Shown here: positions 8,405 to 16,990 of the stretch, piece by piece | How the letters are laid out: the number at the start of each line of letters is the position of its first letter | Numbering within the stretch: position 1 is the first letter of the stretch | NCBI GenBank assembly: GCA_009841255.1 | Contig: VXMD01000049.1 | Location: 1-64,000, forward strand | Source: Candidatus Poribacteria bacterium | Lineage (GTDB): Bacteria > Poribacteria > WGA-4E > WGA-3G | DNA: 64,000 bases | Direction: 5' to 3' | The notes under the pieces: model-generated | What the model saw: only the letters and a program-made list of their open reading frames with translations | Told to the model about the DNA's origin: nothing | Database searches by the model: none | Translations under genes and position numbers: made by a program

Positions 8405-9556
8405 TCAACCTTTTTTCAAAACAACAATTCGATTGCTGTTTGTACCCTTCCTGTTATTGGAGATCCCCCAGCAATTCGCTGTTTTCGTGAAATGCTGGGC
8501 GTTAATCATGAGTATTTCAGGCACAAATCCTACATCAAGCGATGCTTTGACGACGGCATTTTCTAAAAAGACTGTTCCTTTACGAACCTCTCCAACCTCA
8601 AACGCTATCCGTCCCCCGTGTTTTAAAATCCGATGGAGCTCTGCTAAGACATCTGTCATCCGAGCAACCCAATCTTCCAGCGATTTCAGTTGCCAAATTT
8701 TGCCTTGTTCGATCTCTATACCACAAAACCACATTCGTAACCAGTTATCTTGCATATAATCAATCGTATCAAGGAAGGGCGGTGAAGTGACAACCAAGTC
8801 AACCAATTCATCTGTAATCTGGGGGGTACTATCGGCAGATTCGGTCAGAAGTATAGCGTCATCCCTCTGAAAATGGCTTGGCAGGCTATGCCGCAATAAT
8901 TGCTTAGATTTTCGAAGTATGAGTTCCTTTGTGTTCCGATATTCGGGGATCTGATTCCGTTTCTCATTGATTTTCTGTTGTGCCACAATTGAGGTTGCCA
9001 GATTCGGCGGAAGGGTGAAAACCGAAAAAAAACCAGCAGAATGTCCTGTCAAACGGCTACACGCGACCATTTGCAACCACGCATCTACAGGATCAAAGTC
9101 TTCCTGTTGGAAATACGTCCGCCAGCCGTAAATCTCTCGGAGCGTATCCTTGTGAAAAAACACGAGTAGTTCTGTGTCAATTTCCGCATCAGTGGAGAGA
9201 TGAATTTCCTGTAATCGCGCTTCAATCTGTTCCAATGTTGGTGGGTTCAGACGCGGTGCGGTGAGATTTTTCGCCAACGGATTGATATCATTACCGATGA
9301 CGCGATGTCCATGCAGTTGCGCTTCTATCAGCGTTGTCCCGCGCCCCATAAACGGATCGTAAACGACAGCCTCTGTTTTGCAAAACTCCTTGATGAAATA
9401 CTCGGGTAACTGCGGTTTGTAACACGCGCGATATGATATCTCGTGCAGGGAATGCCCAGCGCGCTGTTTCGATGTCCAAAATTCGTCTACACGGGTAGGA
9501 AGGTGAACTGTGTAATCGTTGGGTCTATTGAAATCAACAGCTAATTGCATTGCCAT
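8405..9556 (-). CDS. Site-specific DNA methyltransferase (amino-MTase type)
   Basis: A 383-residue S-adenosylmethionine-dependent DNA methyltransferase. The AdoMet-binding motif DPFMGRGTT is at residues 67-75 and the catalytic motif TSPPF near residue 256, preceded by DELVDLVV. The TSPP form is typical of exocyclic amino methylases (N4-cytosine or N6-adenine). Motif I precedes motif IV by about 180 residues, which probably contain the target-recognition region. It is 32 nt downstream of a nuclease-like gene in the same orientation; together they look like a type II restriction-modification system. The start has AAAGGGA about 9 nt upstream. Confidence 0.85.
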   Translation of the reverse strand: MAMQLAVDFNRPNDYTVHLPTRVDEFWTSKQRAGHSLHEISYRACYKPQLPEYFIKEFCKTEAVVYDPFMGRGTTLIEAQLHGHRVIGNDINPLAKNLTAPRLNPPTLEQIEARLQEIHLSTDAEIDTELLVFFHKDTLREIYGWRTYFQQEDFDPVDAWLQMVACSRLTGHSAGFFSVFTLPPNLATSIVAQQKINEKRNQIPEYRNTKELILRKSKQLLRHSLPSHFQRDDAILLTESADSTPQITDELVDLVVTSPPFLDTIDYMQDNWLRMWFCGIEIEQGKIWQLKSLEDWVARMTDVLAELHRILKHGGRIAFEVGEVRKGTVFLENAVVKASLDVGFVPEILMINAQHFTKTANCWGISNNRKGTNSNRIVVLKKG

Positions 9557-9588
9557 GAAGATATTCCCTTTCGCAAGAAAATCGTGGA

Positions 9589-10275
9589 CTAAAATGTTTT
9601 ACTGTAATGATCCTCATCTGCCAAGATCTTGTGACTCACAGAAACTTCAAGCCTGACATTCACAGCCGTTGTCGGTTCAAGAAAATCTAACCGAATTGTA
9701 TCAATTGTAACGAAATCCTCGTCGTCTTGCTTGGAATAAAGCACCGTTAAAAGAAGGTGGTAAATAGGCTCAGAGAATTGGGCGCGGAGCTTCTTGGATG
9801 AAGAAGCTAGCACACGTCGGTTGGAATCCTTTTCGTTCCAATCACGCGTCGCTTTCATTTCAAGTGGCATTTGAAGCCTCGGCGTATCCTGAATCAGTAT
9901 TTGATCCGGGTAACCGCTACCACGACATTTAGAAATTGAAAAATCCGAGAGATTGCTATTAAGTTTGGGAACGATATATTTCTCTATTTCATTTCCAATT
10001 TTTTGGTTTGAGGCTCCAGGGGGTACAGGACAAACAGAACCTTTCACTGAGGACCCCGAAACAGCGTTTTCAAATGCAGATACGATTATATTACGTAATT
10101 CCTGAGGCCATTGATGAATCAGCTCACACTCTTGTTGACCCGCCTCTGAAATATCATTTTCAAATATCGTCGCAACCGGATCATGTAATTCCTGAGAGTA
10201 TTGATCTCCAGGTTGATTGGACTGTTGCTCTTCCCAATTTAGCAAATCTCTGAAAAAATCCCTGAGGTTTGCCAT
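9589..10275 (-). CDS. Putative type II restriction endonuclease, PD-(D/E)xK type
   Basis: A 228-residue protein with a plausible PD-(D/E)xK nuclease core: GYPDQIL, then about a dozen residues later PLEMKATRDW, giving the Asp and Glu-x-Lys spacing expected for a restriction endonuclease. The gene lies 32 nt upstream of a DNA methyltransferase. The start is the ATG at 10275 with a strong GGAGGAG Shine-Dalgarno; the open frame continues to 10800 only because it overlaps the hydrolase gene in another frame. The recognition sequence cannot be predicted. The nuclease call rests on motif plus context. Confidence 0.65.
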   Translation of the reverse strand: MANLRDFFRDLLNWEEQQSNQPGDQYSQELHDPVATIFENDISEAGQQECELIHQWPQELRNIIVSAFENAVSGSSVKGSVCPVPPGASNQKIGNEIEKYIVPKLNSNLSDFSISKCRGSGYPDQILIQDTPRLQMPLEMKATRDWNEKDSNRRVLASSSKKLRAQFSEPIYHLLLTVLYSKQDDEDFVTIDTIRLDFLEPTTAVNVRLEVSVSHKILADEDHYSKTF

Positions 10276-10339
10276 AAAATTCTCCTCCGAACTTAGTATT
10301 CCCCAACTCCAGTCCTTACTTCTTATTGTCATGGAAGGA

Positions 10340-11056
10340 TCATAGATTCTGACAAATCCACGCGACGACTTTTTCGACCATGATAGGAGTGCCATCCTCA
10401 GAAAAGACGTGGTCCACGCCTGGCAGTTCGAGAAGTTCTGTATCTTCGTTTGCGTACTGTAGGATGTCGTGGCTATCTTCAGGTGGAACGATATCGTCCT
10501 CTGTGCCGTGAACCAACAGCCACGGAACCGCAAATTTACTTGCGCTTTTTGCGACACTGTCAATCGTTGCCATGTCATCCACATACGCCTGTGAGAGCGG
10601 ACAATCCGGTTCATCCCACATAAAACCCTCATCGGGTGTGGCATCACCGAATTCACGTTCCGCAAACGCTTTCGTGTGGACCATCCCCGCGAGGGAGACG
10701 AGTACCTGTATGCGCTCATCGGCAGCAGCACGCAGTACGCCAACCGCACCGCCCATACTATGTCCGACATAGCAGACGTTATACCCACCAAGCGCGTCAA
10801 TGACGCTTCCGAGGTCTGCTACCTCTTTTGTGATAGTGGAATCCGTAAATGCACCTTCCGATCCACCGTTGCCGGAGAAGGAGAAGCGCAACGCAGAGAT
10901 GCCAGCGGCAGCGAGCCCCTCTGCTAAAGCGACGAGTGCGGGTCTGTCCTTGTTGCCGGTGACGCCGTGTCCGATCACCACAATTCTGTCGCCTTCGCCT
11001 TCGTGGAAGGTATAATCAAGGCGTTCACCGTGTCCGTTTCTAATTTCACCAAACAT
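10340..11056 (-). CDS. Alpha/beta hydrolase
   Basis: A 238-residue serine hydrolase. The nucleophile elbow GHSMGGA is near residue 97, the acid is likely in VHGTEDDIVPPEDS (near 197), and the catalytic His is in LPGVDHVF near the C-terminus. The oxyanion region GHGVTGNKDRPAL resembles esterase or acyl-aminoacyl hydrolases of the YqiA/dienelactone hydrolase group. No signal peptide. I use the ATG at 11056; an in-frame TTG six codons upstream is also possible. The natural substrate is unknown. Confidence 0.8.
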   Translation of the reverse strand: MFGEIRNGHGERLDYTFHEGEGDRIVVIGHGVTGNKDRPALVALAEGLAAAGISALRFSFSGNGGSEGAFTDSTITKEVADLGSVIDALGGYNVCYVGHSMGGAVGVLRAAADERIQVLVSLAGMVHTKAFAEREFGDATPDEGFMWDEPDCPLSQAYVDDMATIDSVAKSASKFAVPWLLVHGTEDDIVPPEDSHDILQYANEDTELLELPGVDHVFSEDGTPIMVEKVVAWICQNL

Positions 11057-11124
11057 AAGTTTTTTAGGTTCCAAAATTGGAGATGCGAGGCACGAATGCC
11101 TCGCAACACCTGTAGTCAGATAAC

Positions 11125-13428
11125 TTACGCACCATGCCCATTGCCCTTCAAGGCATCAACAACCTTCTCTGGCTTGATTGGCAATTCGGTAATCCGCACA
11201 CCGATGGCATCTTTGACGGCGTTCGCCATCGTTGCCAATGTTGGCGTGATAGGCGGTTCACCAACACCTTTAGCACCGTAAGGACCGTTGGGGGCAGGCA
11301 CTTCAACAATGACCGACTCGACTGTTGGGAGATCTGCCGAAGTTGGGACGCGGTAATCGACAAAACCGGGATTGACGTTACCGTTTTCGCCGTACTGCAT
11401 CTCTTCCATCATTGCCCAAGCATAACCTTGCACCGTGCCACCTTCGATTTGCCCTTCAACAGCCATCGGATTGATGGCGTAACCGACATCCTGCGAAGCG
11501 ACAAGTTTGAGGACTCTCGTTCTACCTGTGTCCGGGTCTACTTCGACTTTCGCAATCTGCGCTGCGAGTGCGGGTGTGCTCGGCTGCCGTGCGAAGGAAC
11601 CTTTTCCAACGATAGGACCACCGGTTGTAGATAAACTATACGCCGCAAGTTCACCTAACGAAATGGATTTCGGCGGATCTGCGGACACAACATGGACCTC
11701 TCCATCTTTGAGTTCAAGGTTGTCCACATTCATATTGAGACGCTCTGAGGCGAGTTCAAGAATCCGTCGATGCGCATCTTCAGCCGCCAATTTTGCGGTG
11801 TTGCCCATTGTGAAGGTAACAACACTTCCACCGGAACCGGTAGAGTACGGAGCTGAATCTGTATCACCGCGTCGAATTGTGACGCTTTCATACGGCACTG
11901 TCAGGATTTCGGCGATAATCTGTGAAATCGCGGTATCCGTTCCAGTGATGTCCATAGATCCATGGAAGATACGGGCACTCCCGTCTTCATGGACAGAAAC
12001 ATAAACGCCGCCCGGTCCACAGCCGTTCGTCCAATCACCAACAGCGACCCCCCATCCTTGGTTCTCACCGGCTTCCCGATCCCACCATCCAGCGGCATCG
12101 GCGACGGCTTCCAACGTCTCTTTGTAACCGACTTTCGGTTCCTCGGCACCTGCGGGGACAGGGTCACCTTCTTCGCGCATATTCATCAGACGGAATTTAA
12201 CGGGATCCATGCCGATACGTTCCGCAATTTCGTCGAGTTGGGATTCACCTGCGAAGATTGCCTGTGGCGCCCCGGGTGCTCTGTAAGCAGCGGTACCAGA
12301 TTTGTTGGTGTGAACACCATAAGCGTCTACCTTGAGGTTCGGAATTTTGTAGACCCCGCGCACTCGAATCGTGCTACCGATCGATGCGCCGGAGACGGAA
12401 CCGGAATCCCAAAAAGCGAGTGCTTCCCGCGCAACGAGGCGACCGTCGTTCGTGGCACCTGTCTTGATTTTAATAACACATCCGGGTGCGGGTCTCCCAT
12501 CAATGAATTCCTCTTCACGCGTCATCTGAACACGGACCGGACGCCCCGTTTTCTGCGAAAGCAGCACGGCTGGAACGTGCGTAATAATCACACCGAAACG
12601 TCCACCAAAACCACCGCCCATTGTTGTGCCGATGACATTAATTTGCGTCAACGGAATACCGAGTGTCCCAGCGATGCCGGAACGGATAGCGAACGGACCT
12701 TGCGTGGATGCCCAGACGGTGATTTTGCCGGATGAGTCTGCACTGGCGACAGAGACGTGTGGCTCCATATAGGTTTGATGGACCCTCGGAATCACATAGG
12801 TATCCTCAACAACCACATCAGACTCAGCGAATCCCTTCTCAACATCACCGGCGTCGGAGTGACTTTCGGCGGAGATGTTATAGTAAACTTCATCAGGGTA
12901 ATTCTCTAATTCAGCCTCAAGTTTACTGATCGCGTCGCTGTGATCGTTCTCCTTATCGCGAGAGAGTCTTCGGATCTGGGTGCTGATTTCCCGTCGATTG
13001 GGACCATCCTTTGTTGTATCACCGTGCAAGCGTGGTGCTGATGGTTGAATCGCTTCCATAACATCTTGTACAACCGGTAGCACTTCATATTCAATCTTAA
13101 CGAGTTCAGCAGCTTCCTCGGCGATATCGGGATCGGTTGCTGCAACAGCAGCAAGCGGTTCACCCAAGTAAAGCACTTTATCCGTCGCGAAAACCCGTCG
13201 ACCGCTCGGCACGTCGTCTTGCGTAATAATTGCCCTGACCCCGGGAAGTTTTTCGGCTTCGCTGGTGTCGATGCTGAGTATGTTGGCGTGGGCATGTTTA
13301 CTGCGGACAATCTTGCCGTAGAGCATACCCGGTGGATGAACATCTGCGCCGTATTGGGCGGCACCGGTTACCTTCTCAACAGCATCAACGCGTGCAACCG
13401 TTCGCCCGACAACAGTATATTCTGACAT
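11125..13428 (-). CDS. Molybdenum hydroxylase large subunit (xanthine dehydrogenase/CoxL family)
   Basis: A 767-residue molybdopterin-cytosine-dinucleotide binding subunit of the xanthine dehydrogenase/carbon monoxide dehydrogenase family. The N-terminal domain starts GRTVARVDAVEKVTGAAQY; the Mo-binding part contains TMGGGFGGR and AYRAPGAPQA, and the active-site Glu region is GAKGVGEPP near the C-terminus. The CoxL-specific active-site Cys loop (AYRCSFR) is absent (AYRAPGAP), so it is not a CO dehydrogenase; a purine, aldehyde or heterocycle substrate is more likely. The start at 13428 has AGAGGAG 7 nt upstream. The small and medium subunits follow at higher coordinates on the same strand, so they are transcribed before it. 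Confidence 0.9.
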   Translation of the reverse strand: MSEYTVVGRTVARVDAVEKVTGAAQYGADVHPPGMLYGKIVRSKHAHANILSIDTSEAEKLPGVRAIITQDDVPSGRRVFATDKVLYLGEPLAAVAATDPDIAEEAAELVKIEYEVLPVVQDVMEAIQPSAPRLHGDTTKDGPNRREISTQIRRLSRDKENDHSDAISKLEAELENYPDEVYYNISAESHSDAGDVEKGFAESDVVVEDTYVIPRVHQTYMEPHVSVASADSSGKITVWASTQGPFAIRSGIAGTLGIPLTQINVIGTTMGGGFGGRFGVIITHVPAVLLSQKTGRPVRVQMTREEEFIDGRPAPGCVIKIKTGATNDGRLVAREALAFWDSGSVSGASIGSTIRVRGVYKIPNLKVDAYGVHTNKSGTAAYRAPGAPQAIFAGESQLDEIAERIGMDPVKFRLMNMREEGDPVPAGAEEPKVGYKETLEAVADAAGWWDREAGENQGWGVAVGDWTNGCGPGGVYVSVHEDGSARIFHGSMDITGTDTAISQIIAEILTVPYESVTIRRGDTDSAPYSTGSGGSVVTFTMGNTAKLAAEDAHRRILELASERLNMNVDNLELKDGEVHVVSADPPKSISLGELAAYSLSTTGGPIVGKGSFARQPSTPALAAQIAKVEVDPDTGRTRVLKLVASQDVGYAINPMAVEGQIEGGTVQGYAWAMMEEMQYGENGNVNPGFVDYRVPTSADLPTVESVIVEVPAPNGPYGAKGVGEPPITPTLATMANAVKDAIGVRITELPIKPEKVVDALKGNGHGA

Positions 13429-13530
13429 CTCATTCTCCTCTCTTGATGGCTGTCGACTGTCAGCTATAGTCCTCAGCAAAGAGATCTCTGGTGAACTCTT
13501 ACTGCGAGGCAGTTCTCTTGCTGACTGCGA

Positions 13531-13582
13531 CGCAAGCCGCGTGTGGGCTTGCGGGACAATGCTGACTGCTGACTGCTGATAA
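13531..13582. repeat. Hairpin plus 7-bp tandem repeat
   Basis: A perfect 8-bp inverted repeat (CGCAAGCC, 7-nt loop, GGCTTGCG) is followed by GCTGACT heptamers in tandem. Similar heptamer runs occur at several other intergenic sites in the window. Confidence 0.55.
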
Positions 13583-13586
13583 TTTA

Positions 13587-13817
13587 TTATGCACTTGCAA
13601 TGAGCTGCTGGAGTTTACCGCGTCCGATGGCAGTATTGCATTTTTTACAGACTTTCACGGTATCCTCGCCGACTTCTCGATCATAAAGGACTTTCACACC
13701 GGTGCGTTCACAAATCGGGCAGGTTCCTCTGCCGTTGTTATATTCACCGTTGTGGACTGTCCCGTTTACATCTACGTAAAGGTGTCTTATGCCTTTTCCA
13801 CGATGAGTTTTTGCCAT
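13587..13817 (-). CDS. Small zinc-ribbon protein
   Basis: A 76-residue basic protein with two Cys pairs, CPIC (near 34-37) and CKKC (near 57-60), forming a likely zinc ribbon; the N-terminus is KTHRGKGIRHLYVDVNG. Shine-Dalgarno AGGAG 5 nt before ATG. It sits between the iron-sulfur and large subunits of the molybdenum hydroxylase, on the same strand. I do not recognise a named family. It could be a nucleic-acid-binding or assembly protein; a role with the hydroxylase is only suggested by position. Confidence 0.6.
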   Translation of the reverse strand: MAKTHRGKGIRHLYVDVNGTVHNGEYNNGRGTCPICERTGVKVLYDREVGEDTVKVCKKCNTAIGRGKLQQLIASA

Positions 13818-13921
13818 GTTTTCTCCTATTAATCCGTTAACAGTTCTCAGTTAAAGAGGGGTCTTGTGACAGTAAAGGATGCTGAAATCGCCACAAGATC
13901 TCAACTGATAACCGACAACGT

Positions 13922-14401
13922 TTATGCAGATGTTTGGACTTCTTCCGCTGCTTTCAGAATTGCTTCAAGAATTTTTGTGTATCCGGTGCAACGACAGATA
14001 TTTCCGCCGAGTGCATGCCTGAACTCTTCTTCGGTCCTGTTCGGATTCTCGTCTAAGAGTGCCTTCGATGCCATGATGAAACCGGGGGTACAGAAACCAC
14101 ACTGATAACCGCCTGTGTTAATAAACGCCTGTTGAACAGGATGGAGCTCACCGTCGCTGGCTAACCCCTCAATGGTGGTAATCTCTTTTTCAGAAGCGGT
14201 GACACCGAGCACCATGCAGGATGTAACGGCTTTACCCTCAACGATAACGGTGCAGGCACCGCAATCGCCTGTGCTACATCCCTCTTTGGTTCCCGTCAAA
14301 CCGATTGTATCGCGAAGCACAGCCAACAGCGTTTTGCGCGGTTCAATGAGTAAATCGTATTCATCCCCGTTAACCGTTAGACTGACAGGATGTTTTGCCA
14401 T
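13922..14401 (-). CDS. Molybdenum hydroxylase [2Fe-2S] subunit (CoxS/XdhC-like)
   Basis: A 159-residue subunit that carries two [2Fe-2S] clusters and passes electrons from the molybdenum centre to FAD. The plant-ferredoxin-type motif CSTGDCGACTV is at about residues 42-52 with a following SC, and the second cluster motif is CGFCTPGF with CRCTGY near residues 100-140. The length is standard. The start has both a GGAG motif and the GCAAGG end of a dispersed repeat upstream. It forms a heterotrimer with the products at 14591-15436 and 11125-13428. Confidence 0.92.
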   Translation of the reverse strand: MAKHPVSLTVNGDEYDLLIEPRKTLLAVLRDTIGLTGTKEGCSTGDCGACTVIVEGKAVTSCMVLGVTASEKEITTIEGLASDGELHPVQQAFINTGGYQCGFCTPGFIMASKALLDENPNRTEEEFRHALGGNICRCTGYTKILEAILKAAEEVQTSA

Positions 14402-14402
14402 A

Positions 14403-14560
14403 TTTTTTCTCCTTTTTTAATCTTACCTTGCGGAGGAATAACGTACGTTTCAATTCTGACGTGCGTTCCTCAAACCCGCCCTCCGCTACGCTTACGGGCT
14501 ACGGGTTTGAAACTAACGAAAACCTCTTAACCGACTGCCGACTGCTAATTGCTATTTTAC
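14403..14560 (-). repeat. Dispersed RBS-carrying repeat, copy 5, with 7-bp repeats
   Basis: The conserved minus-strand end CCGCAAGG plus AT-rich stretch lies just upstream of an additional GGAGAAA and the ATG at 14401. The distal part contains ACTGCCG/ACTGCTA heptamers. The 14403-14590 interval has no gene that I can support. Confidence 0.6.
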
Positions 14561-14590
14561 CTCGCGGTTTTGCGGTTAAACAACGTAGGT

Positions 14591-15436
14591 TTATGCTCTC
14601 GCGACCGCCTCTTGTAGGGTTCGTCTCGTAAGTACATCGACCATTTCTCTACGATGTTCTGCGGAACATCGTAAATCGGATATCGGACTGGCGGCGGCGG
14701 CAGCGGCTTCACCGGCTTGTTCCAGAAGTTCCGCTGTAAGTTCGTTTCCTCTCAGGAGATTCTCTGCTTCCGTCGCACGAATCGGCGTAGGCGCGACCGC
14801 TGCGAGTCCGATTCGGGCATCTGTGATCGTTCCATTCTCCAGATTGACGGCAGCGGCAACACCGATGAATGCCAGATCCATTACTTCGCGGATTTTATGC
14901 TTGATGTAGTGGGAGCCAGACGCAGGACTGGGTAGACGAAAGCGCGTGATAATCTCACCGGGTGTCAAGACGGTCTGTCCGGGTCCTGTGAAAAGTTCGT
15001 CAATGGACACACTCCGCTCCCCATCCGCACTTGCGATGTCAACCTGTGCGTCAGCGACAAGCAAACCGGCAACTGTGTCCGCCGCAGGGGAAGCATGCGC
15101 AATGTTTCCACCGATCGTTGCGAGATTGCGAATCTGGATAGATCCGATTTCCGAGGCACCTTCTGCCAAGGCAGTGTGATGTTTCTGAACATCCGCTGAT
15201 AACTCGACCGCACGGACTTTCGTCGTTGCACCGATGCTAATGCTGTCACCCTCTGTCGTAATGCCTTCCAATCCCGGAATTTTCTGCAAGCTAATCACGG
15301 ATTGCGGCGTTTCGGTGAGTGCCTTCATACCGATAACAAGATCCGTCCCGCCAGCAAGGAGCTGCGCGTGCTCCTGAGCGAATAGCCGTGATGCCTCCGC
15401 GAGGGTGGTCGGTTCAAAAAACTCAAAACCTTTCAA
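14591..15436 (-). CDS. Molybdenum hydroxylase FAD-binding subunit (CoxM-like)
   Basis: A 281-residue FAD-binding subunit of the xanthine dehydrogenase family. Flavin motifs are visible: LLAGGTDLVIGMK near residues 28-40 and the TIGGNIAHASPAAD segment near 108-121. It accepts electrons from the [2Fe-2S] subunit. No ATG is available; a TTG at 15436 has GGAGG 7 nt upstream and gives the usual start KGFEFFEPTTL, so I prefer it over the TTG two codons earlier. It is followed by the [2Fe-2S] subunit gene about 190 nt downstream. Confidence 0.88.
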   Translation of the reverse strand: MKGFEFFEPTTLAEASRLFAQEHAQLLAGGTDLVIGMKALTETPQSVISLQKIPGLEGITTEGDSISIGATTKVRAVELSADVQKHHTALAEGASEIGSIQIRNLATIGGNIAHASPAADTVAGLLVADAQVDIASADGERSVSIDELFTGPGQTVLTPGEIITRFRLPSPASGSHYIKHKIREVMDLAFIGVAAAVNLENGTITDARIGLAAVAPTPIRATEAENLLRGNELTAELLEQAGEAAAAAASPISDLRCSAEHRREMVDVLTRRTLQEAVARA

Positions 15437-15442
15437 ATTCAA

Positions 15443-15680
15443 TCCTCCATTTTTAATTATTCCTTGCGGTTCGATGAAGTGGTTTGTGCATGAACGTCCC
15501 TCTCCGTATATCCGTCCTCCTAGCGCAAGCCTCTATAGGAAACCTGCGGGACAATGTTACGGACTACGTTTGCGAGGCTAATAATCCACCGCCCCTTAAG
15601 ATATGTATATGCTTCCGCACACCCAACGACACCCTTTAAAGGATACCCGATTGAAGGGTACTTTGTCAACCTTAAATTCG
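15443..15680 (-). repeat. Dispersed RBS-carrying repeat, copy 6
   Basis: The minus-strand GAACCGCAAGG end plus an AT-rich stretch lies next to the GGAGG of the FAD subunit gene. The remainder shows the GGATATACGGAG style seen in other copies and a TTGCGGGACAATG-like segment also present near 13.55 kb. No gene is supported in 15443-15692. Confidence 0.55.
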
Positions 15681-15692
15681 CTGAACGCTCCT

Positions 15693-16937
15693 TTACGGGA
15701 TGTGCCAACCCGGTATCGGTTCGGCGCGGAGTCCTTCCAATTCATAAAGTTCTTCTACGCTAACCTCGCGACCGAGTTTCGCTGACAAGAGTGCCCCACT
15801 CATAATCTCCGTAACCTTCAGACCGATGTCTCCGTTGCTGACGGGTTGCGCATCGCTGTTACAGGCGTCAAGGAAATCACGGAACTTATCGGGGAACGAC
15901 CTCTCTGGCAGTTCCAACGGCGTTTCGACAAGGTTGCCTTGATAGCGTCTGCGATTGCCCTGATCATCGGTATCCCACTCACCTTTTTCAAGGAAGAGTT
16001 TATCATTGCTAAACGAACCTTTGGATCCGAAAATGAAGATGCCCTGTGGTTGTCCTGCCATATTACTCGACCAACCGTTTTCGTATGTAAAGGACATCCC
16101 GTTCGTAAACCGGACGAACACAGAAGCGTGTTCTTCGACATCGTTTATCTCGTCGCCTGTGTATTCAGGAAGCATCCCACGATAAGCAATGCCACTAATT
16201 GTAGCGGGCTGCGGTGAACCGAGAAGATAGATAGAACGATTGATGAGGTAGACACCTGTGTCATAAATGGTGCCGCCACCGCTGTAAACGGAATGGAGGA
16301 ACCATCTGCCGTAACCGAACATATCTACATTCGGTCTGCCGCGGACACGGTAACTGGTGAGTCTGCCGTAATAGACGGCACCGAGTTTCCCAGAGGTGAT
16401 ATAGTCTCGAATGGCGTAACTCGTCGGATCCGTGCACGTGCCGCCGCTCTGATATGCGAGCTTAACACCCGCAGCGTCACAAGCATCCCGCATATTTCTC
16501 GCCTCTGTTGCGGTGCGCGCCATCGGTTTCTCGCAGAAGACGTGCTTTCCAGCCTGTGCCGCTGCGACTGTGGCAGGCTCATGGACAAACGGCGGTAGGG
16601 CAAGGCTGACGGCGTCTAAATCACACTCCCTCAACATCTCGTTGTAGTCGCTACAGATTTTGACACCGTTGTCACCGTAGGCTGACCAGAGTGCAGCGTC
16701 CGCCTCCAATTGCTCGCGTGCTTCCGCTGTATCCGCCTTTTCTGCGTCGGCTTTTGCGGCTTCCGCGCGCGAGGCTGCACCGGAAAGGACTTCTGCATGT
16801 CGTCGCTTTACATTCGCCTCCACCGTATCGCAAACAGCAACGATTTCGGCGTGCTGTGGATGGTCAAGATACCCGTTGACGTGTGAACCGGCTACCATAC
16901 CGCATCCAATAATCCCGATCTTAATCCGTTTTGACAT
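15693..16937 (-). CDS. Gfo/Idh/MocA-family oxidoreductase
   Basis: A 414-residue NAD(P)-dependent sugar or inositol dehydrogenase. The Rossmann motif IGIIGCGMVAG is at residues 6-16 and the conserved EKPMARTATEA Lys motif near 142-152; a Gfo/Idh/MocA C-terminal domain follows. An Ala/Glu/Lys-rich helical insertion (residues about 50-75) after the second strand is longer than usual. The start is supported by GGAG 7 nt upstream. With the neighbouring aldolase it looks like part of a sugar-acid degradation operon. The substrate is unknown. Confidence 0.88.
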   Translation of the reverse strand: MSKRIKIGIIGCGMVAGSHVNGYLDHPQHAEIVAVCDTVEANVKRRHAEVLSGAASRAEAAKADAEKADTAEAREQLEADAALWSAYGDNGVKICSDYNEMLRECDLDAVSLALPPFVHEPATVAAAQAGKHVFCEKPMARTATEARNMRDACDAAGVKLAYQSGGTCTDPTSYAIRDYITSGKLGAVYYGRLTSYRVRGRPNVDMFGYGRWFLHSVYSGGGTIYDTGVYLINRSIYLLGSPQPATISGIAYRGMLPEYTGDEINDVEEHASVFVRFTNGMSFTYENGWSSNMAGQPQGIFIFGSKGSFSNDKLFLEKGEWDTDDQGNRRRYQGNLVETPLELPERSFPDKFRDFLDACNSDAQPVSNGDIGLKVTEIMSGALLSAKLGREVSVEELYELEGLRAEPIPGWHIP

Positions 16938-16990
16938 TATGATACTCCTTTCCAGGGCAAAATTGCCTAAAGTTCATGCAATCTTTATGC

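Noticed and set aside
10276-10800. Upstream extension of the restriction-enzyme-like ORF to a 403-residue protein
   Set aside because: It overlaps the alpha/beta hydrolase gene in another frame over 460 nt, looks like low-complexity shadow sequence, and a strong GGAGGAG precedes the internal ATG at 10275.
11134-12735. Long plus-strand ORFs opposite the xanthine dehydrogenase large subunit
   Set aside because: Shadow frames of a clearly conserved minus-strand gene; no motifs or start signals.
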